This document shows positions 53,747 to 61,896 of a DNA stretch of 64,000 bases, one piece after another. The notes below the pieces were generated by a model. The model was not told where the DNA came from and searched no databases. It saw nothing but the letters and a program-made list of their open reading frames with translations. How positions within the stretch are numbered: the first letter of the stretch is position 1; each line of letters begins with the position of its first letter. The translations under genes were made by a program, and so were the position numbers. This DNA is from Hoeflea sp. (GTDB lineage Bacteria; Pseudomonadota; Alphaproteobacteria; Rhizobiales; Rhizobiaceae): NCBI GenBank assembly GCA_020637795.1, contig JACKJT010000001.1:1054001-1118000 (forward strand). Direction: 5' to 3'.

Positions 53747-54844
53747 CTACTCCCTCAGGCTTTTTTCGGTGCCAGCGTCAAACAAATGCGACTGGCTCAG
53801 GTCAAAGCTCAGGCTGATCCGCTCCCCTGACCGCAGCGTCTTCGGATTGAGCATGCGCGAGATCCAGTCCTGGCCGGCGAATTCGGCGAACACCAAAGTC
53901 TCGTTGCCGAGCGGCTCGGTCAGCGACACCGGCACCTCGACTGAATGGACTTCCGCCGCCTCGCCGGAATGAATGCCGTGGCCGGTCGGGTAGAGATCGT
54001 CGGGCCGCAGGCCGAAGATCACCTTCTGACCGGCGGTGACGCGGTCGCGGAACTGGCCCGGCAGCGGCAGGGTGTCGCCGTTGCCGAAGACCAGCCTGCC
54101 GTCACTGACCACCGCATTGTGCAGGTTCATGGTCGGCGATCCGATGAAGCCCGCGACGAAGCGCGTCGCCGGACGGCGGAACACTTCCTCGGGTGGGCCG
54201 ACCTGCTCGATGTGGCCGTCGCGCATGATGACGATCCGGTCGGCAAGCGTCATCGCCTCGACCTGATCATGGGTGACGTAGATCACCGTCGACTGGACCT
54301 TGGCGTGCAGTTTCTTGATCTCGGTGCGCATCTGCATCCTGAGCTTTGCGTCGAGATTGGAGAGCGGCTCGTCGAACAGGAACACGTCCGGGTGGCGAAC
54401 GATGGCGCGGCCCATGGCGACGCGCTGGCGCTGGCCGCCGGAAAGCTGCGACGGGCGGCGTTCAAGCAATTCTTCAAGACCCAGGGTTTTTGCGGCATCG
54501 GCCACGGCGCTGGCGATCTGGTCCTGCGACTTGCCGGCGATCTTCAATGAGAAGCCCATGTTCTCGGCCACCGTCATGTGCGGGTAGAGCGCATAGGACT
54601 GGAACACCATGGAGATGTTGCGCTGGCGCGGCGGCAGGTTGTTGACCTCGCGGTCGCCGATATGGATGTGACCGCCGCTGATCGGCTCGAGCCCGGCAAT
54701 CATCCTGAGCGTGGTTGACTTGCCGCAGCCGGACGGGCCGACGAGGGCGACGAACTCGCGGTCGGCGACATCGAGATTGATGGCATGCACCACTTCGAGG
54801 CTGCCATATTTCTTGACGAGGTTCTTGAGCGAAACGGTGGCCAT
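53747..54844 (-). CDS. ABC transporter ATP-binding protein (UgpC/MalK type)
   Basis: This 365-residue ATPase has Walker A GPSGCGKST, signature LSGGQRQRV and Walker B VFLFDEPLSNLDAKLR, plus a C-terminal TOBE/OB regulatory domain (about 240-360). The ATG is at 54842-54844; an upstream open frame overlaps the permease and is rejected. It couples to the MalF/MalG-type permeases encoded just upstream. MsmK-like ATPases of this class can serve several sugar importers. Confidence 0.93.
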   Translation of the reverse strand: MATVSLKNLVKKYGSLEVVHAINLDVADREFVALVGPSGCGKSTTLRMIAGLEPISGGHIHIGDREVNNLPPRQRNISMVFQSYALYPHMTVAENMGFSLKIAGKSQDQIASAVADAAKTLGLEELLERRPSQLSGGQRQRVAMGRAIVRHPDVFLFDEPLSNLDAKLRMQMRTEIKKLHAKVQSTVIYVTHDQVEAMTLADRIVIMRDGHIEQVGPPEEVFRRPATRFVAGFIGSPTMNLHNAVVSDGRLVFGNGDTLPLPGQFRDRVTAGQKVIFGLRPDDLYPTGHGIHSGEAAEVHSVEVPVSLTEPLGNETLVFAEFAGQDWISRMLNPKTLRSGERISLSFDLSQSHLFDAGTEKSLRE

Positions 54845-54846
54845 GA

Positions 54847-55713
54847 CTATCCCTTGACGGCGCCGGAGGTCAGGCCGGACACGAGGTGTTTCTGGACAAT
54901 GAAGGTGAGGGTCAGCGCCGGGATGATCATCACCACGGCAAGCGCGCACATGCCGCGCCAGTCGATGGTAAACTCGGCGGTGTAGTCGAGCAGGCCGACC
55001 GGCAGCGTCTTGGAATTGGTCGAGCGGGTCAGCTGCGAGGCGAGCGCGAACTCGTTCCAGGAGATCAGGAAGGCGAAGATGCCTGCCGAGGCAATGCCGG
55101 ACCGGGCCAACGGAAACTCGACCTGCCAGAATGCCTGCCAACGGGTGCAGCCGTCGATCTGCGCTGCCTCGGCGAGGTCGCGCGGCACCTGGCGGAAGAA
55201 GCCGTCGATCAGCCAGACCGTGAAGGGCACGTTGAGCGCCACATAGGCGATGATCAGGCCGAAATGGGTGTCGATGATGCCGAGCTTCGCATAGACGAAG
55301 AACAGCGGCAGCGACAGGGCGATGCCGGGCACCGTGCGGGTCAGCATGAAGCCCAGGAAGATCGCGGTCTTGCCGCGGAAGCGGTAGCGGGCAAACGCGT
55401 AGCCGCCAGCCAGTCCGATCGCCAGCGCGATCACGGTCGAGGTGACCGAGATGATGATCGAGTTGCGGAAATAATCGAGCACCGGGATGCCGCCCTGGCC
55501 GACGCCGGAGAACATGGCTATGTAGGCGTCGAACGACAGGCTCTCAGGGATCCAGACCGGCGGCTTGGCCATGATTTCGACGGTGGGGCGGAGCGAGGAC
55601 AGCACGATCCACAGGCCCGGCAGGCAGATGATCGCCATGGCGATGAACAGGCCGACAAGATGGCCGATCTTGAGCAGGATCTGCTTGATGCGATTGGTCT
55701 GGTTCTCGTCCAT
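54847..55713 (-). CDS. sugar ABC transporter permease (MalG family)
   Basis: This inner-membrane protein of 288 residues has about six helices and the EAA loop LAEAAQIDGCTRWQAFWQVEFPL. Start choice: the ATG at 55711-55713 has GGAG eight bases upstream; a GTG at 55722 overlapping the previous stop is possible. It is 2 bases before the ATPase gene. Together with the MalF-type partner it forms the translocation channel. Confidence 0.9.
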   Translation of the reverse strand: MDENQTNRIKQILLKIGHLVGLFIAMAIICLPGLWIVLSSLRPTVEIMAKPPVWIPESLSFDAYIAMFSGVGQGGIPVLDYFRNSIIISVTSTVIALAIGLAGGYAFARYRFRGKTAIFLGFMLTRTVPGIALSLPLFFVYAKLGIIDTHFGLIIAYVALNVPFTVWLIDGFFRQVPRDLAEAAQIDGCTRWQAFWQVEFPLARSGIASAGIFAFLISWNEFALASQLTRSTNSKTLPVGLLDYTAEFTIDWRGMCALAVVMIIPALTLTFIVQKHLVSGLTSGAVKG

Positions 55714-55715
55714 GA

Positions 55716-56612
55716 TCACCACTCCGCGCCGATTTGCTGGCGGGCTTTCGCAAGCTGCCGGAAGAACAGGATGGTAAACAGGATCGACAGGAAGATCGCG
55801 ACATAGGCCATTGCATTGGCCAGTCCCATGCGGGCGTCGGAATAGGCGGTGCGCGAAATCAGCGTCCAGAGGATCTCGGTGCGCTTGGCCGGGCCGCCGT
55901 CGGTCATGATCTTGACGATGTCATAGGCGCGGGCGATGTCGAGCGAGCGGATGGTCATGGCGATGTAGGCAAACGGCATGATGAAAGGCCAGGTGACATA
56001 GCGGAAGCTCTGCAACGGCGTGCAACCGTCGACCTTGGCGGCCTCCAGCGGCTCCCTCGGCATGGCCATCAACCCGGCCAGGATGAAGATCGCGAACACC
56101 GAGGTCGAGGACCAGATCTCGGCGATCAGGATCGAGGTGAAGGCCAGCTGGCTGTCGATCAGCCAGGGGATGGCGCGATCGGTCAGGCCGAGCGATTGCA
56201 GGGCGTTGTTCACAAGCCCGATATTGTCGTTGAACATGAACTTGAACTGGAAGCCGACCAGAATCGGCGAGAACATCATCGGAAACATCATGATGGTGCG
56301 CAGCAGGCGCTGGCCGCGCGTGGCCTTTTCGACCAGCAGCGCCAGGAACAGGCCAAGCACCATTTCAAGATTGAGCGCGATGGTCAGCAACAGGACGGTG
56401 CGGCCGAAGGCGACCCAGAATTCCTGATCAGCGAAAAGCCGGAGGTAATTGCGAAAGCCGATGAAGGTGTAGATCGTTTCCGGCCGGGTCAGCCGGAACG
56501 GCGTGAAGCTCGAATAGAGCGACAGCAACAGCGGCACCACCACCACCGCCGCCAGCACGACAAAGGCCGGCAACAGCAGCAGAACATGCGGCGCAGGCTT
56601 CCAGCCTCTCAT
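55716..56612 (-). CDS. sugar ABC transporter permease (MalF family)
   Basis: This 298-residue inner-membrane protein has about six helices and the EAA-type loop PLEAAKVDGCTPLQSFRYVTWPF. A cytoplasmic N-terminus of about eight residues precedes the first helix. It follows the binding-protein gene after a 119-base gap that contains a hairpin, the usual arrangement for stronger expression of the binding protein. Confidence 0.9.
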   Translation of the reverse strand: MRGWKPAPHVLLLLPAFVVLAAVVVVPLLLSLYSSFTPFRLTRPETIYTFIGFRNYLRLFADQEFWVAFGRTVLLLTIALNLEMVLGLFLALLVEKATRGQRLLRTIMMFPMMFSPILVGFQFKFMFNDNIGLVNNALQSLGLTDRAIPWLIDSQLAFTSILIAEIWSSTSVFAIFILAGLMAMPREPLEAAKVDGCTPLQSFRYVTWPFIMPFAYIAMTIRSLDIARAYDIVKIMTDGGPAKRTEILWTLISRTAYSDARMGLANAMAYVAIFLSILFTILFFRQLAKARQQIGAEW

Positions 56613-56686
56613 CGTATCCTCGCATCAAACAGTATCGGAAACAGTCATAGCGCATCCGCATGAGGCGTGCGCGCATGGGCCTGGGG

Positions 56687-56715
56687 AAAAAGGGCGCGGG
56701 AATCCCCGCGCCCTT
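56687..56715 (-). terminator. hairpin after the binding-protein gene
   Basis: An 11-bp stem AAGGGCGCGGG (56690-56700) / CCCGCGCCCTT (56705-56715) has a short U run on the minus strand. It lies 16 bases after the binding-protein stop and before the permeases, so it probably acts as a partial terminator. Confidence 0.7.
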
Positions 56716-56731
56716 CTCCGGGAGGAGGCTG

Positions 56732-58048
56732 TTACAGCTCTCCGGCGTCTTCGAGGATGGCCGTGGCCTTGGCCGCGGCATCGTCAAGCGCCTGTTGGGT
56801 TGTCTTGTCGCCGAGGATGGCGGCCTGCAGCTCCGGATAGACCGCGTTGGAAATCTCGATCCAGGACGGCGACTGGGGAACCGGATAGGCGCCCTTCGCG
56901 GCTTCCTGGAAGGCTTCGAGCACTTCCTTGCGGTAGGGGTCGTCCTTGGCCTGTTCGATCACCCAGGTCCAGACCGCGTCGCGGGTCGGCAACGGGCCGG
57001 CGCCGGCTTCCAGCTTCTGGTTTTCCTCGTTGGTGAGGAACCAGACCAGGGAGGCAGCAGCCTCCTTGTTGGCGCAGCTTTCGGTGACGGAGAAGCCGTG
57101 ATGGCCCGACCAGCCGGTGCGCGCGCCGGACGAGCCCTTGGGCGGAGCGACGACGCCGACATTGCCGGCCACCTTGGAAGCGCCCGGATCGTTGAAGAAC
57201 CCGGCCCAGCCCGGCCAGTCGAGGTTGAGCGCGACGGTGCCGGAGGCAAAGCCCTGGCCCAGATCATCCCAGAGATAGTTGGTTGTTCCGGCCGGAACCG
57301 CCTTGGCCTTGTAGAGTTCGACGAACCAGTTCAGGGCCCGTACGCCGGCTTCGGAATTGATCGCCGGACGGCCGTCGGCATCGAGATACTCGCCACCCTC
57401 GGCGCGCAGCATCTCGTAGAAGCGACCGTTGATGGCCTCTTCCTTACCCGCATATTGGGTGCCGTAGAAATCGGGCGGATTGGCAAAGAATTCGGCCTGG
57501 TCGGTCACCTGCTCCCAGGTGTCCGGCGGGGTCAGATCGTAGCCGTATTTTTCCTTGAACTTGGCCTTGTTGGCTTCGTCGGCGTAGAGGCTCTTCTGGT
57601 AGTACATGGCGGAGACGTCGAACTGCGCACGCGGCAGCATGACGAGCTTGCCATCAAGCGTGGACGCGGCAATGTTGGCGTCGACGAAGGCATCGATTTC
57701 CGAGGCGGGCAGAAGTGCTGCCAGATCGGTGTAGATGCCTGGGTACTGCGGCGCGAAGGACGAGTGGTTCGAGCCCACGCACCAGCTGATCGCGCCGACA
57801 GCGATGTCGGACTTGATTTCCTTGTCGAGTTCGAAGTGGTTCTTCTTCGAAATGACGTTGACAGTTGCGCCGGTGGCCTTCTCCCATTCGCTGATGCGCG
57901 AATAGAGGGCCTCATACTGCTGACCGCCGATGAGCTTGGCATCGATGGTCACGCCTTCGAACTTGCCCGGCAATTCCTGGGCAAGTGCTGTTCCGCCGGC
58001 CATCAATAGAACGACACCGGCCGATACGCCGGTCAATAGCTTGTTCAT
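56732..58048 (-). CDS. extracellular sugar-binding protein (family 1, MalE-like)
   Basis: This 438-residue periplasmic protein has a signal peptide cut near ALAQELPGK. It is a two-lobed MalE/UgpB-type protein. The ATG at 58046-58048 has GGGAGGAGG seven bases upstream, and a longer open frame is discarded. It is first gene of the minus-strand fucose-type operon and is divergent from the IclR gene, sharing a 167-base control region. Expected ligands are L-fucose, D-arabinose or fucose-containing oligosaccharides. Confidence 0.9.
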   Translation of the reverse strand: MNKLLTGVSAGVVLLMAGGTALAQELPGKFEGVTIDAKLIGGQQYEALYSRISEWEKATGATVNVISKKNHFELDKEIKSDIAVGAISWCVGSNHSSFAPQYPGIYTDLAALLPASEIDAFVDANIAASTLDGKLVMLPRAQFDVSAMYYQKSLYADEANKAKFKEKYGYDLTPPDTWEQVTDQAEFFANPPDFYGTQYAGKEEAINGRFYEMLRAEGGEYLDADGRPAINSEAGVRALNWFVELYKAKAVPAGTTNYLWDDLGQGFASGTVALNLDWPGWAGFFNDPGASKVAGNVGVVAPPKGSSGARTGWSGHHGFSVTESCANKEAAASLVWFLTNEENQKLEAGAGPLPTRDAVWTWVIEQAKDDPYRKEVLEAFQEAAKGAYPVPQSPSWIEISNAVYPELQAAILGDKTTQQALDDAAAKATAILEDAGEL

Positions 58049-58115
58049 GAGCCTCCTCCCGAGACGTTTAAACTTTAGGGGCTCCCCCCTCGAACCCTCA
58101 CAGATGAGAGGTTCA

Positions 58116-58192
58116 TTCATATACAAACATCTTCTTCACCAGCGGTCAAGAGAATGTTTCGTTGTTATTTGAACCTGTTATGCGTATATGAA
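58116..58192. promoter_or_regulatory. candidate IclR control region between the binding protein and regulator
   Basis: TTCATATAC (58116-58124) and GTATATGAA (58184-58192) are perfect inverted copies 59 bases apart. TATTTGAA (58166-58173) lies between them and recurs upstream of 59086 and 61650. The spacing would allow DNA looping by an IclR tetramer. Confidence 0.45.
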
Positions 58193-58215
58193 TTTCGAGA
58201 TTTATGGAGAAACAC

Positions 58216-58998
58216 ATGGAAACCGAAGACGACCGCTACCGGGCGCCGGCGCTCGACAAGGGTCTCGACATTCTCGAGCTGCTTGCACAAATCGATGGCG
58301 GGCTCACCCAGGCGGAGATCGCCAAGCGGCTGGGCCGCAGCCCGAACGAGTTCTACCGGATGCTCGACCGGCTGGTGCGGCGCGGATATGTGACCCGGCT
58401 CGACGGCGACCGGTACTCGCTGACGCTCAAGCTCTTCGGCCTGGCGCAATTGCATGTCCCGGTGCGGCGGCTGGTGTCCTACGCCACGCCGTTCATGCGC
58501 GAGCTTGCGGAGGAAACCCGGCAGGCCAACCAGCTCGCCGTCTTCGACCGCGGTTCAGTGGTCGTCGTGGCGCAGCAGGAGGCGCCCGGCTACTGGGGCA
58601 TCTCGATCCGGGTGGGATCGCACATCAGTCTCTACGACACCGGCTCGGGTCACGTGCTGCTTGCCTTCCGCTCCCAGGACGAGCGGCAGATGATGATCAA
58701 CGAGTATTCCGCCAGCGGCGAACAGCCGACGCTGGAAAGCGAGTTCTTCGAGCGTCTCGACCTGATCCGCGAGCGCGGCTACGAGGTCATGCCAAGCGCC
58801 CAGACAGCCGGCGTGTTCAACCTTTCCGCCCCGGTGCTCGGCCCGGACGGTCGCGCCATCGCGGCACTGACCATCCCCTATATCAGCCTGGTCAACGTGC
58901 CCCAGGCGCCCGAGATGGCCGAGACCCAGGAAATGCTGACCAGGACCTCGCGTCAGCTGTCGAAACTGGCGGGCGCCGATTTCGAATTGCCAAGCTGA
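58216..58998 (+). CDS. IclR-family regulator of the fucose-type island
   Basis: This 260-residue protein has a winged helix (about 10-70, GGLTQAEIAKRLGRSPNEFYRMLDRLV) and a C-terminal effector domain with NLSAPVLGPDGRAIAALTIPYI. I prefer the ATG at 58216 because GGAG is seven bases upstream; an ATG at 58204 overlaps that site. It is divergent from the transporter operon and precedes the lactonase gene. Shared TATTTRAATA-type sites suggest that it controls the transporter, lactonase and MaoC/CaiB genes. Confidence 0.9.
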   Translation: METEDDRYRAPALDKGLDILELLAQIDGGLTQAEIAKRLGRSPNEFYRMLDRLVRRGYVTRLDGDRYSLTLKLFGLAQLHVPVRRLVSYATPFMRELAEETRQANQLAVFDRGSVVVVAQQEAPGYWGISIRVGSHISLYDTGSGHVLLAFRSQDERQMMINEYSASGEQPTLESEFFERLDLIRERGYEVMPSAQTAGVFNLSAPVLGPDGRAIAALTIPYISLVNVPQAPEMAETQEMLTRTSRQLSKLAGADFELPS

Positions 58999-59003
58999 AT
59001 TCT

Positions 59004-59013
59004 TATTTGAATA
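59004..59013. promoter_or_regulatory. TATTTGAATA element upstream of the lactonase gene
   Basis: This near-palindrome directly after the IclR stop matches TATTTGAA at 58166 and TATTTAAATA at 61668. It is a candidate IclR half-site or operator. Confidence 0.35.
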
Positions 59014-59085
59014 GTCTATTTCCCTGTGGGAGTATGTGGTTCCTGACCGGTCAGGGCAAGCGAGCGTTTTCGAGGAGGAACCCGC

Positions 59086-59922
59086 ATGATCATCGACACC
59101 CACCTGCATGTCGTCGACCCGTGGACGCTGGATTACCCGTGGCTGGCGACCGTGCCCGCGCTGAACCAGGCCTGGCCCTATGCGGCCTATGAGCTGGAGG
59201 CGCGCCGCGCCGGCATCGCGCGGACCCTGCACATGGAAGTCGACGTGGCGCCGGAGCGGATCGAGGACGAAACCAATTATGTCGGCACGCTGGCGCACCG
59301 TCCCGACAGCCTGATCGCCGGCGCTATCGCCTCTTGCCGCCCGGAAGAACCGGAATTCGCCGCCTATCTCGAGCGGCAGCGCCACATTCCGCTGGTCAAG
59401 GGCTTCCGCCGGGTGCTGCACGTGATGCCGGACGAATTGTCCGAACAGCCGCTGTTCAGGGACAACATCAAGCGAATGTCCGGCTCCGGCCTGACCTTCG
59501 ATCTGTGCATGCTGCCGCGCCAGCTGCCCAATGCGATGGCGCTGGCGGATCTCGCGCCCGACGTCACCTTCGTCCTCGACCATTGCGGCGTTCCCGACAT
59601 CAAGGGCGACGCCCGGCAGCCCTGGCGGGAGAATATCTCAGAACTCGCAAAACGCCCCAACGTGGTTGCCAAGATTTCCGGGGTCGTCGCCTATGCCGAT
59701 CCCGACACATGGATTGCCGACACCTTGCGGCCCTGGGTCGAGCACACGATTTCGAGCTTCGGATGGGACCGGGTGGTGTGGGGCAGCGACTGGCCGGTGT
59801 GCACGCTCGGCGGCGGGCTGGTGGCCTGGGTCGCGGCAACGCATGCGCTGATCGACGGCGCCAGCGCCGACGAGAAGCAGAAGCTGCTCTCCGGCAACGC
59901 CCGGCGCATCTGGGACCTTTGA
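59086..59922 (+). CDS. L-fuconolactonase-type amidohydrolase
   Basis: This 278-residue TIM-barrel lactonase (COG3618-like) opens L-fucono-1,5-lactone to L-fuconate. The start IIDTHLHVVDPWTLDYPWL has the HxH pair. LVKGFRRVLH, VLDHCGVPD and WGSDWPVCTLGG are the family blocks; the Asp in SDWPV is the usual general base. AGGAGGAA precedes the ATG at 59086. It supplies the substrate for the fuconate dehydratase at 48453. Confidence 0.9.
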   Translation: MIIDTHLHVVDPWTLDYPWLATVPALNQAWPYAAYELEARRAGIARTLHMEVDVAPERIEDETNYVGTLAHRPDSLIAGAIASCRPEEPEFAAYLERQRHIPLVKGFRRVLHVMPDELSEQPLFRDNIKRMSGSGLTFDLCMLPRQLPNAMALADLAPDVTFVLDHCGVPDIKGDARQPWRENISELAKRPNVVAKISGVVAYADPDTWIADTLRPWVEHTISSFGWDRVVWGSDWPVCTLGGGLVAWVAATHALIDGASADEKQKLLSGNARRIWDL

Positions 59923-59932
59923 GGACTAAACT

Positions 59933-61093
59933 CTAAAGCCCGAACTCGGCTCTGATCGCCGCACTGTGTTCGCCGACACGGGGGGCAGCGCGCGTGGTTT
60001 TCGGCCGCTGGCCGTTGACGCGGATCGGCGAGCGGGTGGTCAGGATCGACACATTGTCATCGCGCTCGACCCGCTGCAGCATGTCGAGCACCTCGAAACC
60101 CTCGCTTCTCATCAGATCATCCCAGTCGAGCACGCGCGAGCACCAGATGTCGGCGGGCTCCAGGATCGCCAGCCATTCATCTACCGTTTTCGTCCCGATC
60201 CGGTCGGCAATCAGACGCTTGATCTCGTCGCGGGCGGTGAACCAGGATTTCGGATCTGAAGCATAGGGCGCCAGCGCGTCCAGTTGCAGCAGATCCTGAA
60301 GCCGCGGGATCGGCGTCATGGCAATCGCAAGGAAACCGTCGCTGGCCTCGTAGACCCCGTAAGGTGCGGAGAGATAGGCGTGGGCGCTGCGAAAGCCCGA
60401 GCGTTTGGGCATGCGCCGCCCGTCATTGAGATAGGTGGTCAGGACCTCGAACTGGAAATCGACCAGCACCTCGAGAAGGCTGGTCTCGACATGGCTGCCG
60501 CGGCCGGAAATGCCGCGCTTGACCAGCGCCGCGAGGATTCCCTGCGCGGTGGCGGCGCCGGCGAGCATGTCGCCGATCGCGAGCCCCATCGGCACCGGGC
60601 CGTCGCCATCATTGCCGCTCAGCCACATCACCCCCGACCGCGCCTGCGCAAGGAGATCCTGACCTGGCCGCTTGACCCAGGGGCCCTCCTCGCCATAGCC
60701 GCTGATGGAGGCGTAGACGAGTTTCGGGTTGAGGGCGCGAACGGTCTCGTAATCGAGGCCAAGCCGCTCGATGACGCCGGGGCGGAAATTCTGCACCAGC
60801 ACGTCGACCTTGCCGATCAGTGCGCGCAGCACCTCGAGATCGGCCTCGTTCTTGAGGTCGATGGCGAGGCTCTCCTTGCCGCGGTTGATGGCATGAAAGA
60901 TCGTCGAATCGCCGCCGATCTCGGTGTCGCTGAGATAGAGCGAGCGCGACAGGTCGCCGGCGCCGGGACGCTCGATCTTGATGACGCGGGCGCCGAGATC
61001 CTGCAGCCGCAAGGTAGCATAGGGGCCGGAGAGAAACTGGCTCATGTCGAGGATGACGAGGCCATCCAGTGGCAGGTCGGTGTCTGTTGTCAT
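59933..61093 (-). CDS. CaiB/BaiF (class III) CoA-transferase
   Basis: This 386-residue CoA-transferase has the catalytic aspartate Asp146 in RPGQDLLAQARSG. The N-terminal LDMSQFLSGPYATLRLQDLGARVIKIERPG and NRGKESLAIDL are typical. Its ATG overlaps the stop of the MaoC gene (ATGA), so the pair acts together: one moves CoA onto an acid and the other would hydrate or dehydrate the thioester. No acid of the known fucose route requires this; lactate or a branched hydroxy acid is possible. Convergent with the lactonase gene, 11 bases away. Confidence 0.9.
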   Translation of the reverse strand: MTTDTDLPLDGLVILDMSQFLSGPYATLRLQDLGARVIKIERPGAGDLSRSLYLSDTEIGGDSTIFHAINRGKESLAIDLKNEADLEVLRALIGKVDVLVQNFRPGVIERLGLDYETVRALNPKLVYASISGYGEEGPWVKRPGQDLLAQARSGVMWLSGNDGDGPVPMGLAIGDMLAGAATAQGILAALVKRGISGRGSHVETSLLEVLVDFQFEVLTTYLNDGRRMPKRSGFRSAHAYLSAPYGVYEASDGFLAIAMTPIPRLQDLLQLDALAPYASDPKSWFTARDEIKRLIADRIGTKTVDEWLAILEPADIWCSRVLDWDDLMRSEGFEVLDMLQRVERDDNVSILTTRSPIRVNGQRPKTTRAAPRVGEHSAAIRAEFGL

Positions 61094-61650
61094 GATGTCT
61101 TTTCGGTCCTGCCCGCAGACTCTTCCGGGTTCTTGTATTTCACGGTCTGGAGATGCTCGCAGTAGAGCACCAGCTCGCCTTCGCCCTTGAACACTTCATA
61201 GCTGGCGCGGATCAGCCCCATGTCCGGATAGCGCGGTTTCTTGTCGAGATTGGTGCGCACCGTGTAGATGGTCTCGCCGATGAAGACCGGCTTGATGAAG
61301 CGCAGCTTGTCATAGCCATAGGAAAACGCATTGACGCAATTGGTCGCCACCAGTCCAAGGCCGGCGGAAAACACGAAGGCGCCGGCAACCAGGCGGCGGC
61401 CGAAGATGCCTTCGCTTTCGGCAAACATCTGGTCCTGCACGTAAGGATGGATGTCGACCACGAGGGTGTTGAACATATGGCTTTCGCCCTCGGCAATGGT
61501 CCGGCGCAGCGACCGGATCCGGTGACCCGGCTGCCAGTCCTCGTAAAACCAGTTCTCGGCGTTCCAGACCGGCAACTCCGCATGCTCCCGGGGCATGTTG
61601 CGCGGGCGCGTGCTGGCGATGCCCACCGTGGGCTCCAACGAAGATCCCAT
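61090..61650 (-). CDS. MaoC-family protein lacking the usual catalytic histidine
   Basis: This 186-residue hot-dog protein starts at the ATG 61648-61650, with GGGAGGAG just upstream. It shares FSYGYDKLRFIKPVFIGETI with the MaoC protein at 50528, but where that has D-x4-H it has VDIHPYV (Asp66 followed by Val71). A histidine is at position +2 instead. Either catalysis is different or the histidine has moved. A 35-residue N-terminal extension is also absent from the other copy. It forms an operon with the CaiB gene under a TATTTAAATA element. Confidence 0.85.
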   Translation of the reverse strand: MGSSLEPTVGIASTRPRNMPREHAELPVWNAENWFYEDWQPGHRIRSLRRTIAEGESHMFNTLVVDIHPYVQDQMFAESEGIFGRRLVAGAFVFSAGLGLVATNCVNAFSYGYDKLRFIKPVFIGETIYTVRTNLDKKPRYPDMGLIRASYEVFKGEGELVLYCEHLQTVKYKNPEESAGRTEKTS

Positions 61651-61667
61651 GACTCCTCCCAAATTCC

Positions 61668-61677
61668 TATTTAAATA
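61668..61677. promoter_or_regulatory. TATTTAAATA palindrome upstream of the MaoC/CaiB pair
   Basis: A perfect 10-base palindrome lies 18 bases before the start codon. It resembles elements at 58166 and 59004, suggesting control by the IclR protein of the island. Confidence 0.4.
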
Positions 61678-61896
61678 ACATATTCACATATGGATTTCGT
61701 GGCAAGAGGCGGATCGTCCGATCCGCGCTGCTGATCCGGCAGGGGCAGTCCTGCGTAAGAGGCCGGGAAACGACAATGCGGTGGCAAGCGTGCAGAAAGA
61801 CGCTCCCGTATTTGTGACCAAACACAGGGTTGTTAACCCTCACCCTTTATGTTGACTGACAGCTCATACCGCAATTCGATACCCCGGGACCGACCA

